Source: Chinchilla lanigera
Taxonomy: Eukaryota > Chordata > Mammalia > Rodentia > Chinchillidae
NCBI RefSeq assembly: GCF_000276665.1
Contig: NW_004955417.1
Span: 28,130,674-28,194,673, forward strand
DNA: 64,000 nucleotides
Direction of reading: 5' to 3'
Shown here piece by piece: positions 22,771-34,584 of this stretch (its first letter is position 1; every line of letters begins with the position of its first letter). The position numbers were made by a program, and so were the translations under genes. Below the pieces are notes generated by a model, which was given only the letters and a program-made list of their open reading frames with translations, made no database searches and was not told the DNA's origin.

Positions 22771-23980
22771 TAACTGCATCCCCTCAGGTGCGGGTGCCCA
22801 GCAGGGACAGACCTGGGGCGTGGGAGACGAGACCGAAGAAGACCTCTGAGAGCCCAGCGTCCCCAGGACGAGAGCATAGAGGTCCCGCGTCAGCCGGGAG
22901 GGTGCTGGGGCCAGCAGGGAGGAGGTGGCTGGGAGCCAGGAATGGGCGCTGGCCATGTGCACTCTCAGGCAGTGCCCAGCTCGATGTCCCCACCCCACGG
23001 CTCTTGTCCCACTGTTGGCCAGGAAGTCTCAGCCTCCGAGTCTCCTGGCTCCTGGGGTCTCCCAGGACGCCGCACAGGGCCCTCTCCAGGCTCCAGGTCA
23101 GCTGTGGGGAGGCGCTTTGCTCAGGCCTGCTTGGGGGACCAAGGGATGGGGCGCTGTGGGATGAGGGCAGCAGGATCTGCCACAGAGCCCTGGCAACCCC
23201 ACCTGACCTCTGCCAACCCAGATCAGGGCTGGGACAGAGATGGTGATGGCAAGCTCCGTCCTGGATGCTGTGTGAGGCTGGACCCCCGGCCCTGCTTCCC
23301 TGCCACCTCACTGGGTCCCCTGCAGAAGGGAAGGGACAGATGACCAAGCTGGGCAGGGTGCAGGCGGCGGGCAGCAATGCCCAGGGGGACCCACCACAGC
23401 CCATTCTGCATCCTGAGTGGAGCTGCCGGCAGGGACCTGGTCCTCCAAGCTGTGAGGTCCCCTGCAGGGCCAGCAGCCCGTCCTGGCCCCACCCCCTGGA
23501 AGGTGTGCGGGTGCAGCAGAGCCGGCAGTGCCCAAGGAGCAGGGCAGCTCCGTCAGGACATCCACGAGAGGCTTGCTGTCTCCGCTCGCTGTGTGCCTCC
23601 CGGTGGGCAGCTGAGCCTGGTGAGGGCACATGGCGTGGCGTGAGCAGCGGGAGCCCCTCGCCGCCCGTGCTTTCCCAGCAGAGGCACAGGGCAGCAGGAG
23701 AGGTGAAGGCTGGGGGACCTCAGCCTCTGCAGCCTCAGTTTACCCGCAAGAACAGCAAGCCTCTTCCCCGTTTCTGACCATGAGCTGACTCATGATGACT
23801 TCTGGTCCCTGAAAATGCGGAACCTCGGAGGAGACGCAGAGGCTGGGTGACGGGGGTGGCAGCCGCAAGGGAACAGAGGGAGTGGGGAGGCGAAGCATGT
23901 GCCCATGTGCCGCAGGGCCCCTCTGGGGAAGGCTGGTCCCAGGGCTGTGGGGACAGCATCCTGTGGGTGGGCCATGCTCA
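22771..23980. other. GC-rich intergenic sequence, nothing recognised
   Basis: Open frames overlap on both strands with composition-driven translations. No repeat or exon can be named. Confidence 0.45.
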
Positions 23981-23984
23981 GACT

Positions 23985-24112
23985 TCCTGTCGTCCCAATA
24001 TTCCGGAGGCTGAGGCAGGAGGGTTGCCGTGAGCCCAAGGACAGCTTGGACTGCATCATGAGACCCTGTCTCAAAGCAAAACAAAACAAAACAAAAACAA
24101 AACAAAACAAAA
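23985..24112 (+). repeat. B1-type SINE, sense
   Basis: CCGGAGGCTGAGGCAGGAGG, then GTGAGCCCAAGGACAGCTTG, then GCATCATGAGACCCTGTCTC and a (CAAAA)n tail are the right-hand blocks and tail of a B1-type element. Confidence 0.8.
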
Positions 24113-26340
24113 AAAGAGATGACTTGGCCGGGATCCTACAGGCCAGCTGCTTCATTATCTAGCTTTCCAATGTCTATTGGTAAATACAGTTATATAACTA
24201 TGTTGCCATAATTAACACAACTATATGGCTATAATTATAGACTGACATGTAATTACTACTTTATTACTCTTATTGGGTTATGTGGCTTATCTTCTGAATG
24301 GGTAATAATAGTTCATGTGATTAAGAATGCAAACTGCACCAGAGGCTGCCTGTGAGGCGTCCTCCTTTGTGTTTTGAGGCCCCCAAGCAGGGCAGGGTCC
24401 TGGAGTGGTCCAGCCATGACTGTCCTTTGGCCAGCTGGCCTCAGAGGCGACCACAGCCAGTTATTTGCTTGGTCTCCTCTCAGAGACAGCCGTGTTGTCA
24501 GACCTCACAAGCCACAGACCCTTCCACCCTCTGCACATCGGTGTGTGGAGGTGTTTGTCACCCCCTGCGTACGTCGTATTATTTTTAGTGTCAGTTTGGC
24601 TAGACCAGGGTGCAGATCAGTGGTCAAACATTCTTTTAGACGTTGCTGTGAGGCTATTTTTAACATTAACGTTTAAGTCAGTCTCCTCTGAGTGGAGCTG
24701 ACTGAGTCTAGGGTGAGGGTGGGCCGTGTCTCATCAGCCGAGGAAGGGGATGCTGCCTGTGAGCCCCCTATGGCCTGAGCCGTCCATAGCATCCACGCTC
24801 TGCACTCTCCAGCAAGGGCCCATCCTGCAGATTTGGGCATGGCCAGCCTCTACACTCCAGGGAGCCAGTTCTAACTCGAACCCTCCAGAGACTGGATTTG
24901 TCTGAAGAACCCTGGCCAGGACACGGGTTCTGCTCCCGCCTCAGCTTCCCACTCCCATGCCGCCAGCCTCCCCCCGTGCTCCCTGACATTTCGCAGTGAT
25001 TCATTCCCAACACCTCCAAATCCCCGCTGTCGATGGCCCTACAGTCGTGTCTCCCAAGCGTGGATGTCTGTGTCTTTGCTGTGATGCTGGGTGTGATTTT
25101 ATGATGTCTCACCTGTGTGATTATTTGTTTTACATTCTTATCGTGTCGCCCTGCTTTAAACTTCACAGTATTGTGGAAGAGAATCCTCCTGTCTTTAGGA
25201 AGCCCAAGCCCGTGGTGCAGCAGGCACTGCTCCTCCGTGTAAGGCTCAGAACTCAAAACAAGCACAAACAAGACAAAAGCAAGCCACAAACGAATCAACA
25301 AGAGCTCCAGCCGCGCTTGCTGTAAATTGGAAATTACCCCAAAACTTAATTCACTTCAATTCTGGCACATACCTGTAATCCCAGCGACTGCAGAGAACCG
25401 CAAACTGGAGGTCAGTCTATCTCACACTATAACGTGCACCTTCCAAAGTCAGCTGGCCCGGGACGGTGCCTGCATCCTATTAGGTCACGCTCATTCTGAG
25501 AGGCTCCACTTAACACATGTCTGTACTTCCTCTGTAGAACCCCCCAACGCCCTCCCTGTCTCTGCCTGTCTGTCTCTTTCTCGCTGTCTCTCTCATATTT
25601 ACTCATTTGTTTCTCCTCTAATACATTGAAAGCTTAAAGTCAAGAGTTCGATTTGTTTAAATGTTGTATCCCCAGGTCTACGCGTTCGGTAGAGTTGCAG
25701 AGAAGTTCACTGATTGATCGGTGATTCATCTTCCAGCTGAGCTGTGTGGAAGTCAGTGACGCCTCCGTGTTCCGGGGAGAAGGGAGACGCGCTCTCGGTT
25801 GGGAGCCTGCTTGCACTGTGGAGCTTACCTGATTTCGTTCCTGAAGCAAGACTCCAACCAGAGCTGCAACCATAAGAGGTGTGGTGAATCTTGAAAAGTT
25901 CTCAAACTTGTCCGTTTTTACCTAATAGTTTTGAGGCCATTGCTCAGCATTTTGTGAAGTTTCTGTTGACTTTCACTCACCACCGGAGCACCTTATGAGC
26001 AATAAATTCTTGGGGCATCTGTCTCCGGATGCTTGCATTTCGGCAGGCTCAGGGTGTTTTAGACAAAGGCTTCTGCAGGCGCGCTGGGGTAAAGAATGAT
26101 CCTGTAGGAATGTCTCCAGGTTTTCCAACTTCCCTGGCCACACAGCTGACTGGAAGCAGGTTTTAGACTGGGACGCCCCGGGCTCTGGCAGGACTCTGCC
26201 ACCAGCTGCGGGCACAGGGGTGGCCAGGGCTCCTTCCCGCCTCCGGGTGGTGCTCAGGGCAGGGGCGGGAAAGGAGGGGCGGAGACAGTCCCATGACGCC
26301 TCCCCTGGGTTTGAAAACAGCCTGTTTCTCTTTTCTAGAG
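24113..26340. other. Intergenic sequence upstream of the candidate DCSTAMP promoter
   Basis: An AT-rich patch lies at 24150-24330, followed by mixed sequence. A short B1-like remnant (CACATACCTGTAATCCCAGC) is near 25366, and a CT-rich stretch is near 25555-25600. No gene is recognised. Confidence 0.45.
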
Positions 26341-26381
26341 TCGGTTTCAGACCGTCCATCCATCTCGAGGCGCAGGCTCAC

Positions 26382-26583
26382 AGGAAGTGCGTTCCATCAG
26401 CTCCATCGTGGCTGACCCGGAATGACTGGTCGCTCTGGGAGGGAATTAGGAGGCTGAGTCAGGGTGATGTGACCCTCCTCGTTTCTGGTTCCCTTTTCCT
26501 GCCTTATATTCAGACTGGCAGAAGCTTGGGAAACACGATTTATTCCTTGTACACAAAGAAGAACCTAAGGGAGACCTGTGAGT
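26382..26583 (+). promoter_or_regulatory. DCSTAMP: Candidate DCSTAMP promoter and noncoding first exon
   Basis: DCSTAMP needs a 5' noncoding exon, because its ATG exon begins with an acceptor only 12 bases before the ATG. This block holds an ETS/PU.1-like AGGAAGTG (26382-26389), a consensus AP-1 site TGAGTCA (26455-26461), a TATA-like TTATATT (26504-26510) and, about 70 bases after that, a good donor GTGAGT (26578-26583). Transcription starting about 30 bases after the TATA-like box would give a first exon of roughly 40-60 bases ending at 26577. The spliced leader would then be short. AP-1, NFATc1 and PU.1 are known activators of this gene in osteoclast precursors. The exon itself is an inference; the base before the donor is T rather than G. 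Confidence 0.4.
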
Positions 26584-26689
26584 AGACTTTCAGAATCATC
26601 TTATTTCTAAGGTTTTTTTTTAAGTACTGGGGAATTGGAGGAAGGGTTTGGACTGCAGGGTCCTCCAGCGCCTCTCCTCACCCTCGGTG

Positions 26690-27560
26690 CCTGCGACACA
26701 AAGATCAGCAGACAGGCGTCCTAGCGCCCGTGTCTGAGCCGTGGCTGGGCGAGTGCCCCGTGACTCGTGTCCCAGTGACTCCGCGGCCTCGGAGGACGGG
26801 CCCAAGGCGCCCCGGGCGTCCCGCTGAGCAGTGCAGGGAGTGTCCTGCGGTGGTGCTGTCCTGTGCTCCGGCGCCCCTTCCGCTCCCTCTCTGCGTGGAG
26901 GCTGCCGAGAGGCGGAGCGGCTTCCTGGCCCTCCGGGGCCTGGGGTGGGGGACAGGGACACAGGAATCCTGCCCTCCTCCGACAGAGGCCTCGGCTGTTC
27001 TGGCAGCTGCAGAGAACAGCGTGTCCGGCCAAGAGCGAAGTTTGCAAGAGCTTGAAAGAAGGAACGGACGAAAAGGGGCGCGGACACAGCCCTCCCTCCT
27101 CCTCTCGTCCCGCTTGCAGGCGCAGGCGGCAGCGTCCACTCGGCATCACAGAGGCACAGCGGGCGGAGAGCGGAGGGGCTTGTTCCCTCGGGTTGTGGCC
27201 CAGGCGGCCGCATGCTGGCTGTCAGCGTCTCCAGCCGAGCCCTCGGTTTCACGTGGAGCTGTGAGCTGCAGACCGGCGGTGGCCCGAGCTCCAGGTCGCA
27301 GGCCCCAGACCCGCAGCCGAGCAGCCTCCTTTGCCCTCCTGCAACCCTCGGACCGCTCTGCCAGCCCCGCAGCTGGGCCCAGAGTGCTCTGGCCGGGTGT
27401 CAGCGGCTCGTTACCCTGCTGTGGTGGTGGCTGACCCGGCCTCGTCCTGAGCAGGAGTCCCCCGTGTGCTGCAGGGCAGTGCCCAGGCGCGGGGCCCCAC
27501 TCCCGCGAGGCGGCCAGAGGCCTGGAAGTGGAGGCTGGAGCTGCAGCCATGGCTCACGCT
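26690..27560. other. CpG island
   Basis: About 870 bases are dense in CpG and G+C and contain many GCGG, CCGCGG and CGCCCCGGGCG-type words. It begins about 110 bases after the candidate DCSTAMP first exon. Long frames open in several phases (for example 26730-27434, +) are expected in such DNA and match no known protein. Confidence 0.6.
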
Positions 27561-27629
27561 GCTGCCTCTAAGAATTGGACCATCTATGTTTATTTGCTTT
27601 TGTAGCACTTAAAATGTTTAGAGAGCCAG

Positions 27630-27722
27630 GGGCAGGCTCAGAGCTAGGGTCAGGAGCAGGGTGTAGGCCATGAGTGGGGGCAGGGGAGGGGCAGGGGTCA
27701 GGGGTCAGGGGAGGATCAGGGT
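27630..27722. repeat. G-rich low-complexity tract
   Basis: Repeated GGGGCAGGGG and GGGGTCAGGGG words on + are sufficient for G-quadruplex formation. No coding meaning is evident. Confidence 0.7.
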
Positions 27723-27760
27723 CCCCCGACAAAGCCGCAAGTGTGGTGCACACCTCTGCA

Positions 27761-27829
27761 GCCGTCTTTGTGCCTTAAGGTCTTTGTGCCAAGCCGTCTT
27801 TGTGCCTTAAGCCGTCTTTGTGCCAAGAC
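27761..27829 (+). repeat. Short tandem repeat (GCCGTCTTTGTGCC units)
   Basis: GTCTTTGTGCC is repeated four times (starting near 27763, 27780, 27796 and 27814), separated by AAGCC or TTAAGCC. It is a small local duplication in DCSTAMP intron 1, if the first exon is correctly placed. Confidence 0.85.
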
Positions 27830-28499
27830 GGGATAGACAGAGGCAGGCTGTTCCTTTGCCCATGACAGCAGCTCTGCCTCCTAGGTGGGCCAGTTTCTGG
27901 GTCTGCAGACCTGGCCCGGCTCAGCTCCTCCACAGCTCCTGAGGCTCGCTTCTGACCTCCCAATTACAGTCTCGAGTGGCGAGGGGTGTCCTTGCAGAGG
28001 GATGAGCTGCTGGAAAGCAGGGACCCTCGCACTGTGTGAGAGACGGGGAGTCAGGCATCGACACCACTGATACAGGAAGGAAAGGAGGAGAGACACAGCT
28101 TGGAGGAGCAGCAGCCCGCAGAAGCTGCCGGAGGAAACTGCGGAGAGGTCAGGAGGACTCAACCCACTAAGGACGGGAGAGGGAAATGAGACAGAGTCAG
28201 AAGGCTTTGGGCAAAAATAAATATTCCCAGGGCTGAGTGGAAACACTGTAGCTAGCGAGAGATGGGAAATGCTTGCAGTGCGGTTTCCAGTGCGGTTTGC
28301 CCAGGAGGAAGGGAGGAAGGTGATGAGGGGGAGCTCGCAGGGAGGGCAGGAAGGGCGCAGGGAGGGACTCGGAGGTCCAGGCGCCTCCGGACAAAGTGGT
28401 CAAAGGGCACGGTGCTGGGAAAGTGTTTGAGCCCGTTGAGCCCGCTACTTTTCAAAACTTAGGAGAGAGTACTCAAAGAAATCCAGACTTCAAAAAAAG

Positions 28500-28745
28500 T
28501 TTATCTTTTTTTTGTCACTGGGGATAGAACCCAGGTCTCTTGTACCCAAAGCAACTGCTGTACCAATGAGCTACACACCCAGCGCAGAACACCTAGGTTT
28601 CTGAGCAGTGTGGGGTGCATGTCTGCGATCTCAGCACTCTGGGAAGCTGAAGTGGGAGGATCGCAAGTTTGAGCCCAGCCTGGGTAATGTAGCAACTGAG
28701 CAAGACCCTCTATTAAAATATAAACAAACATCAAACAAACGAATA
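28500..28745. repeat. ID-type SINE (antisense) followed by B1-type SINE (sense)
   Basis: At 28502-28583 a T run, CACTGGGGATAGAACCCAGG and CCAATGAGCTACACACCC read as a diverged antisense ID element. At 28610-28745 CTGCGATCTCAGCACTCTGG, GTTTGAGCCCAGCCTGGG and an A-rich tail read as a sense B1. The two lie back to back. Confidence 0.75.
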
Positions 28746-31700
28746 AATCAATGGAGGGAAGGGACAAGAAAGGAAAAGAGTATCTAGATTTCCAACTTCT
28801 CATGAAAACAGTCAGACAGTCTAGTAGCACAGAGTCTATAAGCAACCATGAAAAAATATCTGCTGGCCTGGGAGCTGCTACCCCAGAGACTTAAATGAGG
28901 TCCCAGGCTCTGGGCACCCCCAGTCGCCAGCCCCTGTGCCTCCTTATTTCCTTCACTCCTGAGTGCCTGTCCGGCCCTTGGGGTTGCTGGTGCTCTGGGC
29001 TCAGCTCTAGAGAGCTGTCGCCTGCCTTCCTGGTCCCTTTCTGGGGAGCCAGGGCCTCCAGTTGCTCTGGAGAGAGGGCTGCATCATGAGGCTCACAAGG
29101 CTGTGGGTGCAGAGAGCCCCGCCAGCATCATCCAGCCTGCACCTCAGGGTGCTATGCAATTGCGACCCCGGGAACACATTTCAGCCAAATGCGGCAGCTG
29201 TGTTTGAAGACAGGGGCCGCGGGACTCCCTGTCCTACCAGGAAAGCCCAGGGCCTAGCTTTGCAGAAGACCTGGGGACCTGGACTTTCCTAGTTGACACC
29301 TGCATCTCGCTAAGAGTCCCCCATTCCAAGCTCACGTCTAGGCCTGTCTGATCTGTAAGACTCCCCCTTGCTCCAAAAATAAAATGTGAGAATTGGGGTA
29401 TCTGGTAGACCACGTCTTTAAGAAAGGACCAAGCGAATGGCAGGGGTGTGTGCAGATTCGGACTCACTGATTTAGCTGGAAGGAAGGAACCGGGCAAAGA
29501 GAGGTGAGCACATGGTTAACGAGCTGTTCCAGGTCCATCTTTGCATGTATAAAGACCAGATAAGGGAACCGCTTGGTTTTCTGTGGCAGCAGAGACGCAA
29601 TGAGAAGGCACAGGCTGCATTTGCTGCGCCCCTTCTGCCCAGGAAGTGCCCCTCCTCAGCTCACTTGCAGGCAGCGGGCAGACTCAGTCGGGGAAGGAGG
29701 CGCAGAGCTGAGAGGAAGCCCAGCCATGGAGGCCGGAGCCACGCTCTGGCCCGGGAACCAGGAAGCTGTGTGTGCAGGGAACTGAGGAGAATGAGGTCAG
29801 AGCTGTTGCTTGGTAGGCAGACACGTGCCTCTCTCAGGACAAAATTGCAGCCATAGATTTTATTTAATTGATATTAGACTTTCTTGCAGAATGTTAAGAT
29901 TTTAATGTGCCCTTAAATCTGTTTCCTGCTTTCCGAGGAATGCTCTGTATGAGGAATACACTGCGCAGGGAGGAGGCGAGGAGAGGGAAGACGAACCCAC
30001 AGTCGCATCATTAATATTTCAGGGGGCAGAAAATGGTGCCGCACAAGGGAAATCAGAACAAATAACACAGCTGGGGTTTCAGAGCTGGCCGGCGAAGGCT
30101 GTGATTGGAGATGCAGGATCTTTGTGAGGCCAAGTGTTTTGATGCAGAAGAGAGCAGACAGTAGGAGCGGACTCGGGGTGTTCGGGTCAGCACTGAGGCC
30201 CGCCTTGGGGAATCTGGCGTGTTCCCAGCGGGACGGTACGGTGAGTGACCCAACCAGAGCCAGGCGTTAGGCGGTGCCGGGAGAAACCGCCCTGGAGCTG
30301 GGGAGCCCGCGAGAACCCACTGCCGTCTTCTCTGTGGGGTCCCTGGCAAACTGCACACGTGCTTGGAGCCTGTTTTCCATGTGGAAAGAGCAAAAGGCAT
30401 CCATCTCTGGGAGCTTGGTTCAGAGCTGGGCTGCTTTAGGGAAAGTGCCTGCATCATAATAGGCAATTAGTGCCTGTCAGTGCGTGCGTTAGTCCATTAG
30501 CCAGCCAGCCCTTTGGGGTCAATTCCAGAGTAACGGCCCAGGATATGCTTGGGGACGGTCGGAGGGAAAGGCAGGAGCTCCAGCCTCACTCTGCTAGGGG
30601 TCCACTCAGCCGCTCCCCACACGGGGACACACCCTGGGCCGTGGGTGATGCTGTCCCTGACCTCCTGGGGACCGTGCATGCTGAGCACTGCCAGCTGTCC
30701 TCCACACAGGCAGATCTGACAGGAAGTGAGCTTGCTGGCCCTGCCCTGGTCACCCCTTTAGTTTGCTGTCCTCCTGGCGAGTGGGGCATCCTCCCGTGTG
30801 GGGTCGGGGTCTCCTGAGCTGGCCCCACACGGCACCGACCCTTCTTCCACACCCACCCATCTCCTTTCTGCTCACCCAACCCCTGCCTGGAGGCTGCACC
30901 CTCTGTGTCCTGCTCAGAGAGATTTAGACGCCTTCACTCCCACTGTTCCCCGTCTGATGCCTGCCCGCCGCCAGCCTCACTCGGCCCGAGCACGCGGAGT
31001 GCAGCTCACCGGCTCTGCAGCGGGAAGCCCCCAGCCCTGTCGCAGCTGATGTGCGAAGGGATTTATTTAAGAGTGATTAAGAACTGATCAGTGTCCTCAT
31101 TACAATCCTGAACATACGGTCTGATGCTCATTAGATATTTTCCTGTCAATCAAGAGAGCAGAATCTCAGATTCACAGCCTTCCAAGTGAGCCCAGGTCTC
31201 TCCTCGGACCTCCCAGACCTGGATCTGAATGCTAACAAGCTGGCAGCCTTAACGCAAGTTCACTTTGATTATCCCTGATCTGGGCAAAAGAAAAGAATGA
31301 TTAAGTCAAGGATGAAGGTATTCACACTCTCCTTGTGAGAGCCTCAGAGGAGACTCCTCATTCACTGTGTCCTGAGGGGCCGTTGGGACCAGCGGAGGAG
31401 GATGGCCTTGCCCACTTGCTGGGAAGTCAGGGACCTTGAGGTGGGCAGATGACCCCGGACCACTATGATGCCCTGATGTCAGTGTGAGTCCTTCTCAGAA
31501 GGGAGCGGCAGGACCCAAGTCATGGAGTGGGGTTCCAGCCTCCAGAGTAGTGAGCCAGTGCTCAGGCATCTCTGAAAGGCTTCGATGGGCTCATTTGTTA
31601 CATGGCCCTGGGAGGCCAACGCAGCTGGGCTTGCTTACACATGGCTGAGGGCAGGGACGCAGGGAGCAGGAGGCCAGCCCCAGTTCTCAGGCCAGGAGAT

Positions 31701-31819
31701 GCCTCAGCTCTTTCTGGGAGACAGAGAACAGTCCTCTTGCATGGGTGGCAGAGAGCAGCGATCAGCTTGCCAGCCAGCCCTTAAACCACTCCTGATCTTG
31801 GTTTCTTTTTAACTTCTAG
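28746..31819 (+). other. DCSTAMP: Probable DCSTAMP intron 1, distal part
   Basis: No alternative coding exon is recognised. Two low-GC blocks stand out from the GC-rich surroundings and look like constrained noncoding DNA: 29850-30030 and 31040-31320. The sequence ends in a good acceptor: the pyrimidine tract TTTCTTTTTAACTTCTAG runs up to 31819. Confidence 0.4.
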
Positions 31820-32860
31820 GGACGCAGAGACATGGGCGTCTGGACTTCTGGCAGCAACACCCTCCAACATCTCTGGGAGATTTACGTTCGTCCGAGGAGC
31901 CTGGGGCGGGTGGACTTTATCCAGCACCTGGGAGTCTGTAGCCTGGTGGCCCTGGCTTCGGCGAGCCTGCTTTCTGCGGCTTTCTGTTGGTTCCTGCCAC
32001 CAGTCGCAGTGGTCCCCGCCTGCTGGGCCATCACCTGGGCTCTGCTGTGCTGCTCCAGGCATGCGCGATGCTTCGTCCTCCTCCTCTTCCTCTCCTGCGG
32101 CCTGCGTGAGGGCAAGAAGGCTTTGATTGCAGCTGGCACGGGGATAGCGATCTTTGCACACATCGAGAATATTTTTCACAACTTTAAAGGTCTCCTCGAC
32201 AGCATGGCGTGCAACCTAAGGGCAAAGAGCTTTTCCATACATTTCCCACTTTTGAAAAAGTACATCGAAGCCATTCAGTGGATTTATGGCCTCGCCACTC
32301 CCCCGAGTCTATTTGATGACCTTGTTTCTTGGAACCACACCCTGGAGGTCTCTCTGTCCAGCTCCAGCCATGCCCTGGAGGTGCAGCTAAAGGACACCAA
32401 GGGGGAGGTCCTGGGCGTCCTGTACCACATGGTGACCGTGATGGAGGCGGTCTCCTCTGTGGGCCGGAAGCTTCTCACCTGCGCTGGGCTTCTGCTCCTC
32501 CTCCTCGGCACCGGGCTCTTCCTGAAGCGGGTTCTGGGCCCTCGTGGCTGGAAGTACGAAAACGTCTACATCACCAGACACTTTGTCCGGTTTGATGAGG
32601 AGCAGAGGCGCCGGCAGAGGCCCTGCGTCCTGCCCCTGAGCAGGGAGGAACGGAGGACCTATGCAGTCGTGCCCTCTTTCCGGCTGACCCCCAGGGACAG
32701 GAGGGCCCTGGGGCTCTTCCTGCTCCCTGTCCTCGCCCACCTCTGCGTGTGGGTGCTGCTGGCGGCCGTGGACTACCTGCTGTACCGGCTCCTCCGCTCA
32801 GTGGGCGGACAGCTGCGGGGCCTGCCAGGGCTGGAGGTCCACCTGCAGCTGCACGGGGAG
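31820..32860 (+). CDS. DCSTAMP: DCSTAMP coding exon 1 (residues 1-343 of 470)
   Basis: DC-STAMP is a multi-pass membrane protein needed for fusion of osteoclast precursors and of macrophages into multinucleated cells; it passes through the ER/Golgi to the plasma membrane. An acceptor (TTCTAG) ends at 31819, the exon has 12 untranslated bases, and the ATG is at 31832. The exon ends at 32860 before donor GTAAGG, after a complete codon. The protein starts MGVWTSG and follows the mammalian family closely, with invariant stretches such as CGLREG (residues 89-94), ENIFHNFKGLLD (112-123) and FSIHFPLLKKYIEAIQWIYG (134-153). Hydrophobic segments lie at about 34-54, 57-77, 96-111, 215-231 and 293-316. 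NHT (168-170) is the conserved N-glycosylation site of the large extracellular loop. The DC-STAMP-like domain starts in the last third of this exon. Continuing through the donor gives a false ending (VRAWV, stop at 32876). Confidence 0.97.
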
Positions 32861-33462
32861 GTAAGGGCGTGGGTGTGAGACTTGAGACCTCCCTGCAGGG
32901 TACCCTTGGGTCCCCGAGCCTGGCAGAGAGCTGGCACACAGGAGGAGTCCAGCAGGCCTGATGATAGCTCAGGAGCCTAGCCTAGCTTCCCTTTGACCTC
33001 TAGGAGGAGCCCTCTGAAGCCAGAATTCCACTCCCACGTGTGGTGGCCAGGCCACGGTCTCTTTAGACGCGAGGGGAGAAGCCGCTCTCTGCCCTTTCCG
33101 TTGCTGGTGTTTTTAATGGGAAGCACTTTTAATGCACACCTGCTGTGATCTCAGAGTGCGTGTCCCTGGTCACCCTCGGAAAGCTCTTGCACGGGCCCTG
33201 GAAAGCGGGACCTGCTAAGCCAGTGGCTTAGCCTGGCCTCATTAGGTGTCGCCGTGGAACTAGCAGGGACTGAGGAACGCGCAGGGCTTCCTCCAGGGTC
33301 TCCGGGAGCGCTTTACCGGGGTGGGGGCTTCCCTCCCCTTTCCTGCCTTTCCCGTTTCCCTGTGGGGATTTGTGACGACACTGACCCTGCAGAGGCTCTG
33401 GACAGTGTCAGACCCTTGCCTTAGTTGTTCTCAACCCCGGAAACTGAACCTAATCGGGTAGA

Positions 33463-33572
33463 GCGTGTGCTTGAGTGTGTGTGACGCATGTGTGCACATG
33501 TATGTAAGTGCGCATGCGTGAGTGTGTGTGCACGGCGTGTGTGCATGTGTGTGCCTGTGTGTGTGCTGCGTG
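33463..33572. repeat. Degenerate TG/CA microsatellite
   Basis: The stretch alternates GTGTGTG and GCATGTGTGTG words with many interruptions on the + strand, inside a DCSTAMP intron. It may form left-handed DNA. Confidence 0.8.
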
Positions 33573-34584
33573 CTGGGTTGACACGCTGCCTGGCCAGAGC
33601 AAACACCGACAGCGTCTCCTTGTGTCTGACTCGCCCCCTCTGACAAGTTGCGGGAGACAGTGGAGGCCGCTGGGGAATCCCGGGGGGCAGATGCGACCCT
33701 GCTGCCTGTACCTCTGCCCCGAGCCTCTCTCTCCCCGCCTCTCTGGCTCCAGCCCTCCTGCTGCGCCCTCCTTGTCCCTTTCCTCCTGCCTCAGCAGATC
33801 CGCCCCCTGGCTCCTGCCCTCCTGGTCCTGGCTTCTCCTCCGACTTGATTACTGCAAGCTCTCTGCCTCCCTGAAGAATTTAGGTAATTACGAGACACCC
33901 TGTTGCTCGGACATTTGGAGCAAGGTGGATAACGGAAGTAGTGTTCCAGAGGAAAGCCAGGCAGAGCCTCAGACGGGCACCTCGGGGCGGCCCTGACAGA
34001 GGCCACCTCTCCCCACTTCTCCTTCTGTCTCCTTCACTCTTGTCTCCCTGCTCCATCCTCCCTGGCCTTCCTTCTTGTTCTTCGGCCGTCTCATTCCTGT
34101 TCCAATCCATGCCCGGCCTCCATTCCTGTTTTGTGATGTGGGCGGAGCAAGTTCTGCCTTCCCTGAAAACCCCCAGAAGCTTCCAAGGCAGTGCAGGTGC
34201 CTGACACATCATCCCGGGCACTTCTGGACATGGGTGCCCTACCCAGCCTGGGCTGGCCCCTTGGGGGCCTCAGGGCCTTGTTACCTTGCACAAGGTAACA
34301 GCAGCAGGGTGCCGGGCCGCAGAGGTGAGCTTGTGTGGGGGTGCCCAGCGCTCTGCACTCCAGCAGGCTCCTGTGTGACCCGAAATGCCCACCCGCCTTG
34401 TCCCAGGCCCCCGGAGTCCCCCTGGTGCCACTGCTGAGCTGCAGAGGAAAGTCAAGCAGGGTGGAAGCCGCAGCACGAGGCTTTGCCGGTATTTCTCTCC
34501 CACTTTCAGTGGTCACGTAATGAAGATGAGAGATGACCCAAGCTGAGCCGGCCACGGAGCGGGCTTTGTGACAGAAGCAGCCCT

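Noticed and set aside
22166..23246. Open frames crossing the 429-base gap with poly(Pro-Ser) or poly(Pro-Ala)
   Set aside because: Artefact of N plus the CCCCAG array.
26730..27434. 234-codon open frame on + in the CpG island
   Set aside because: Stops are rare in CpG-rich DNA; the translation resembles no protein family, and frames on the other strand are equally long.
32861..32878. Extension of DCSTAMP exon 1 to an in-frame stop (VRAWV)
   Set aside because: GTAAGG is a strong donor exactly at the family exon boundary, and the joined exons restore the full 470-residue protein.
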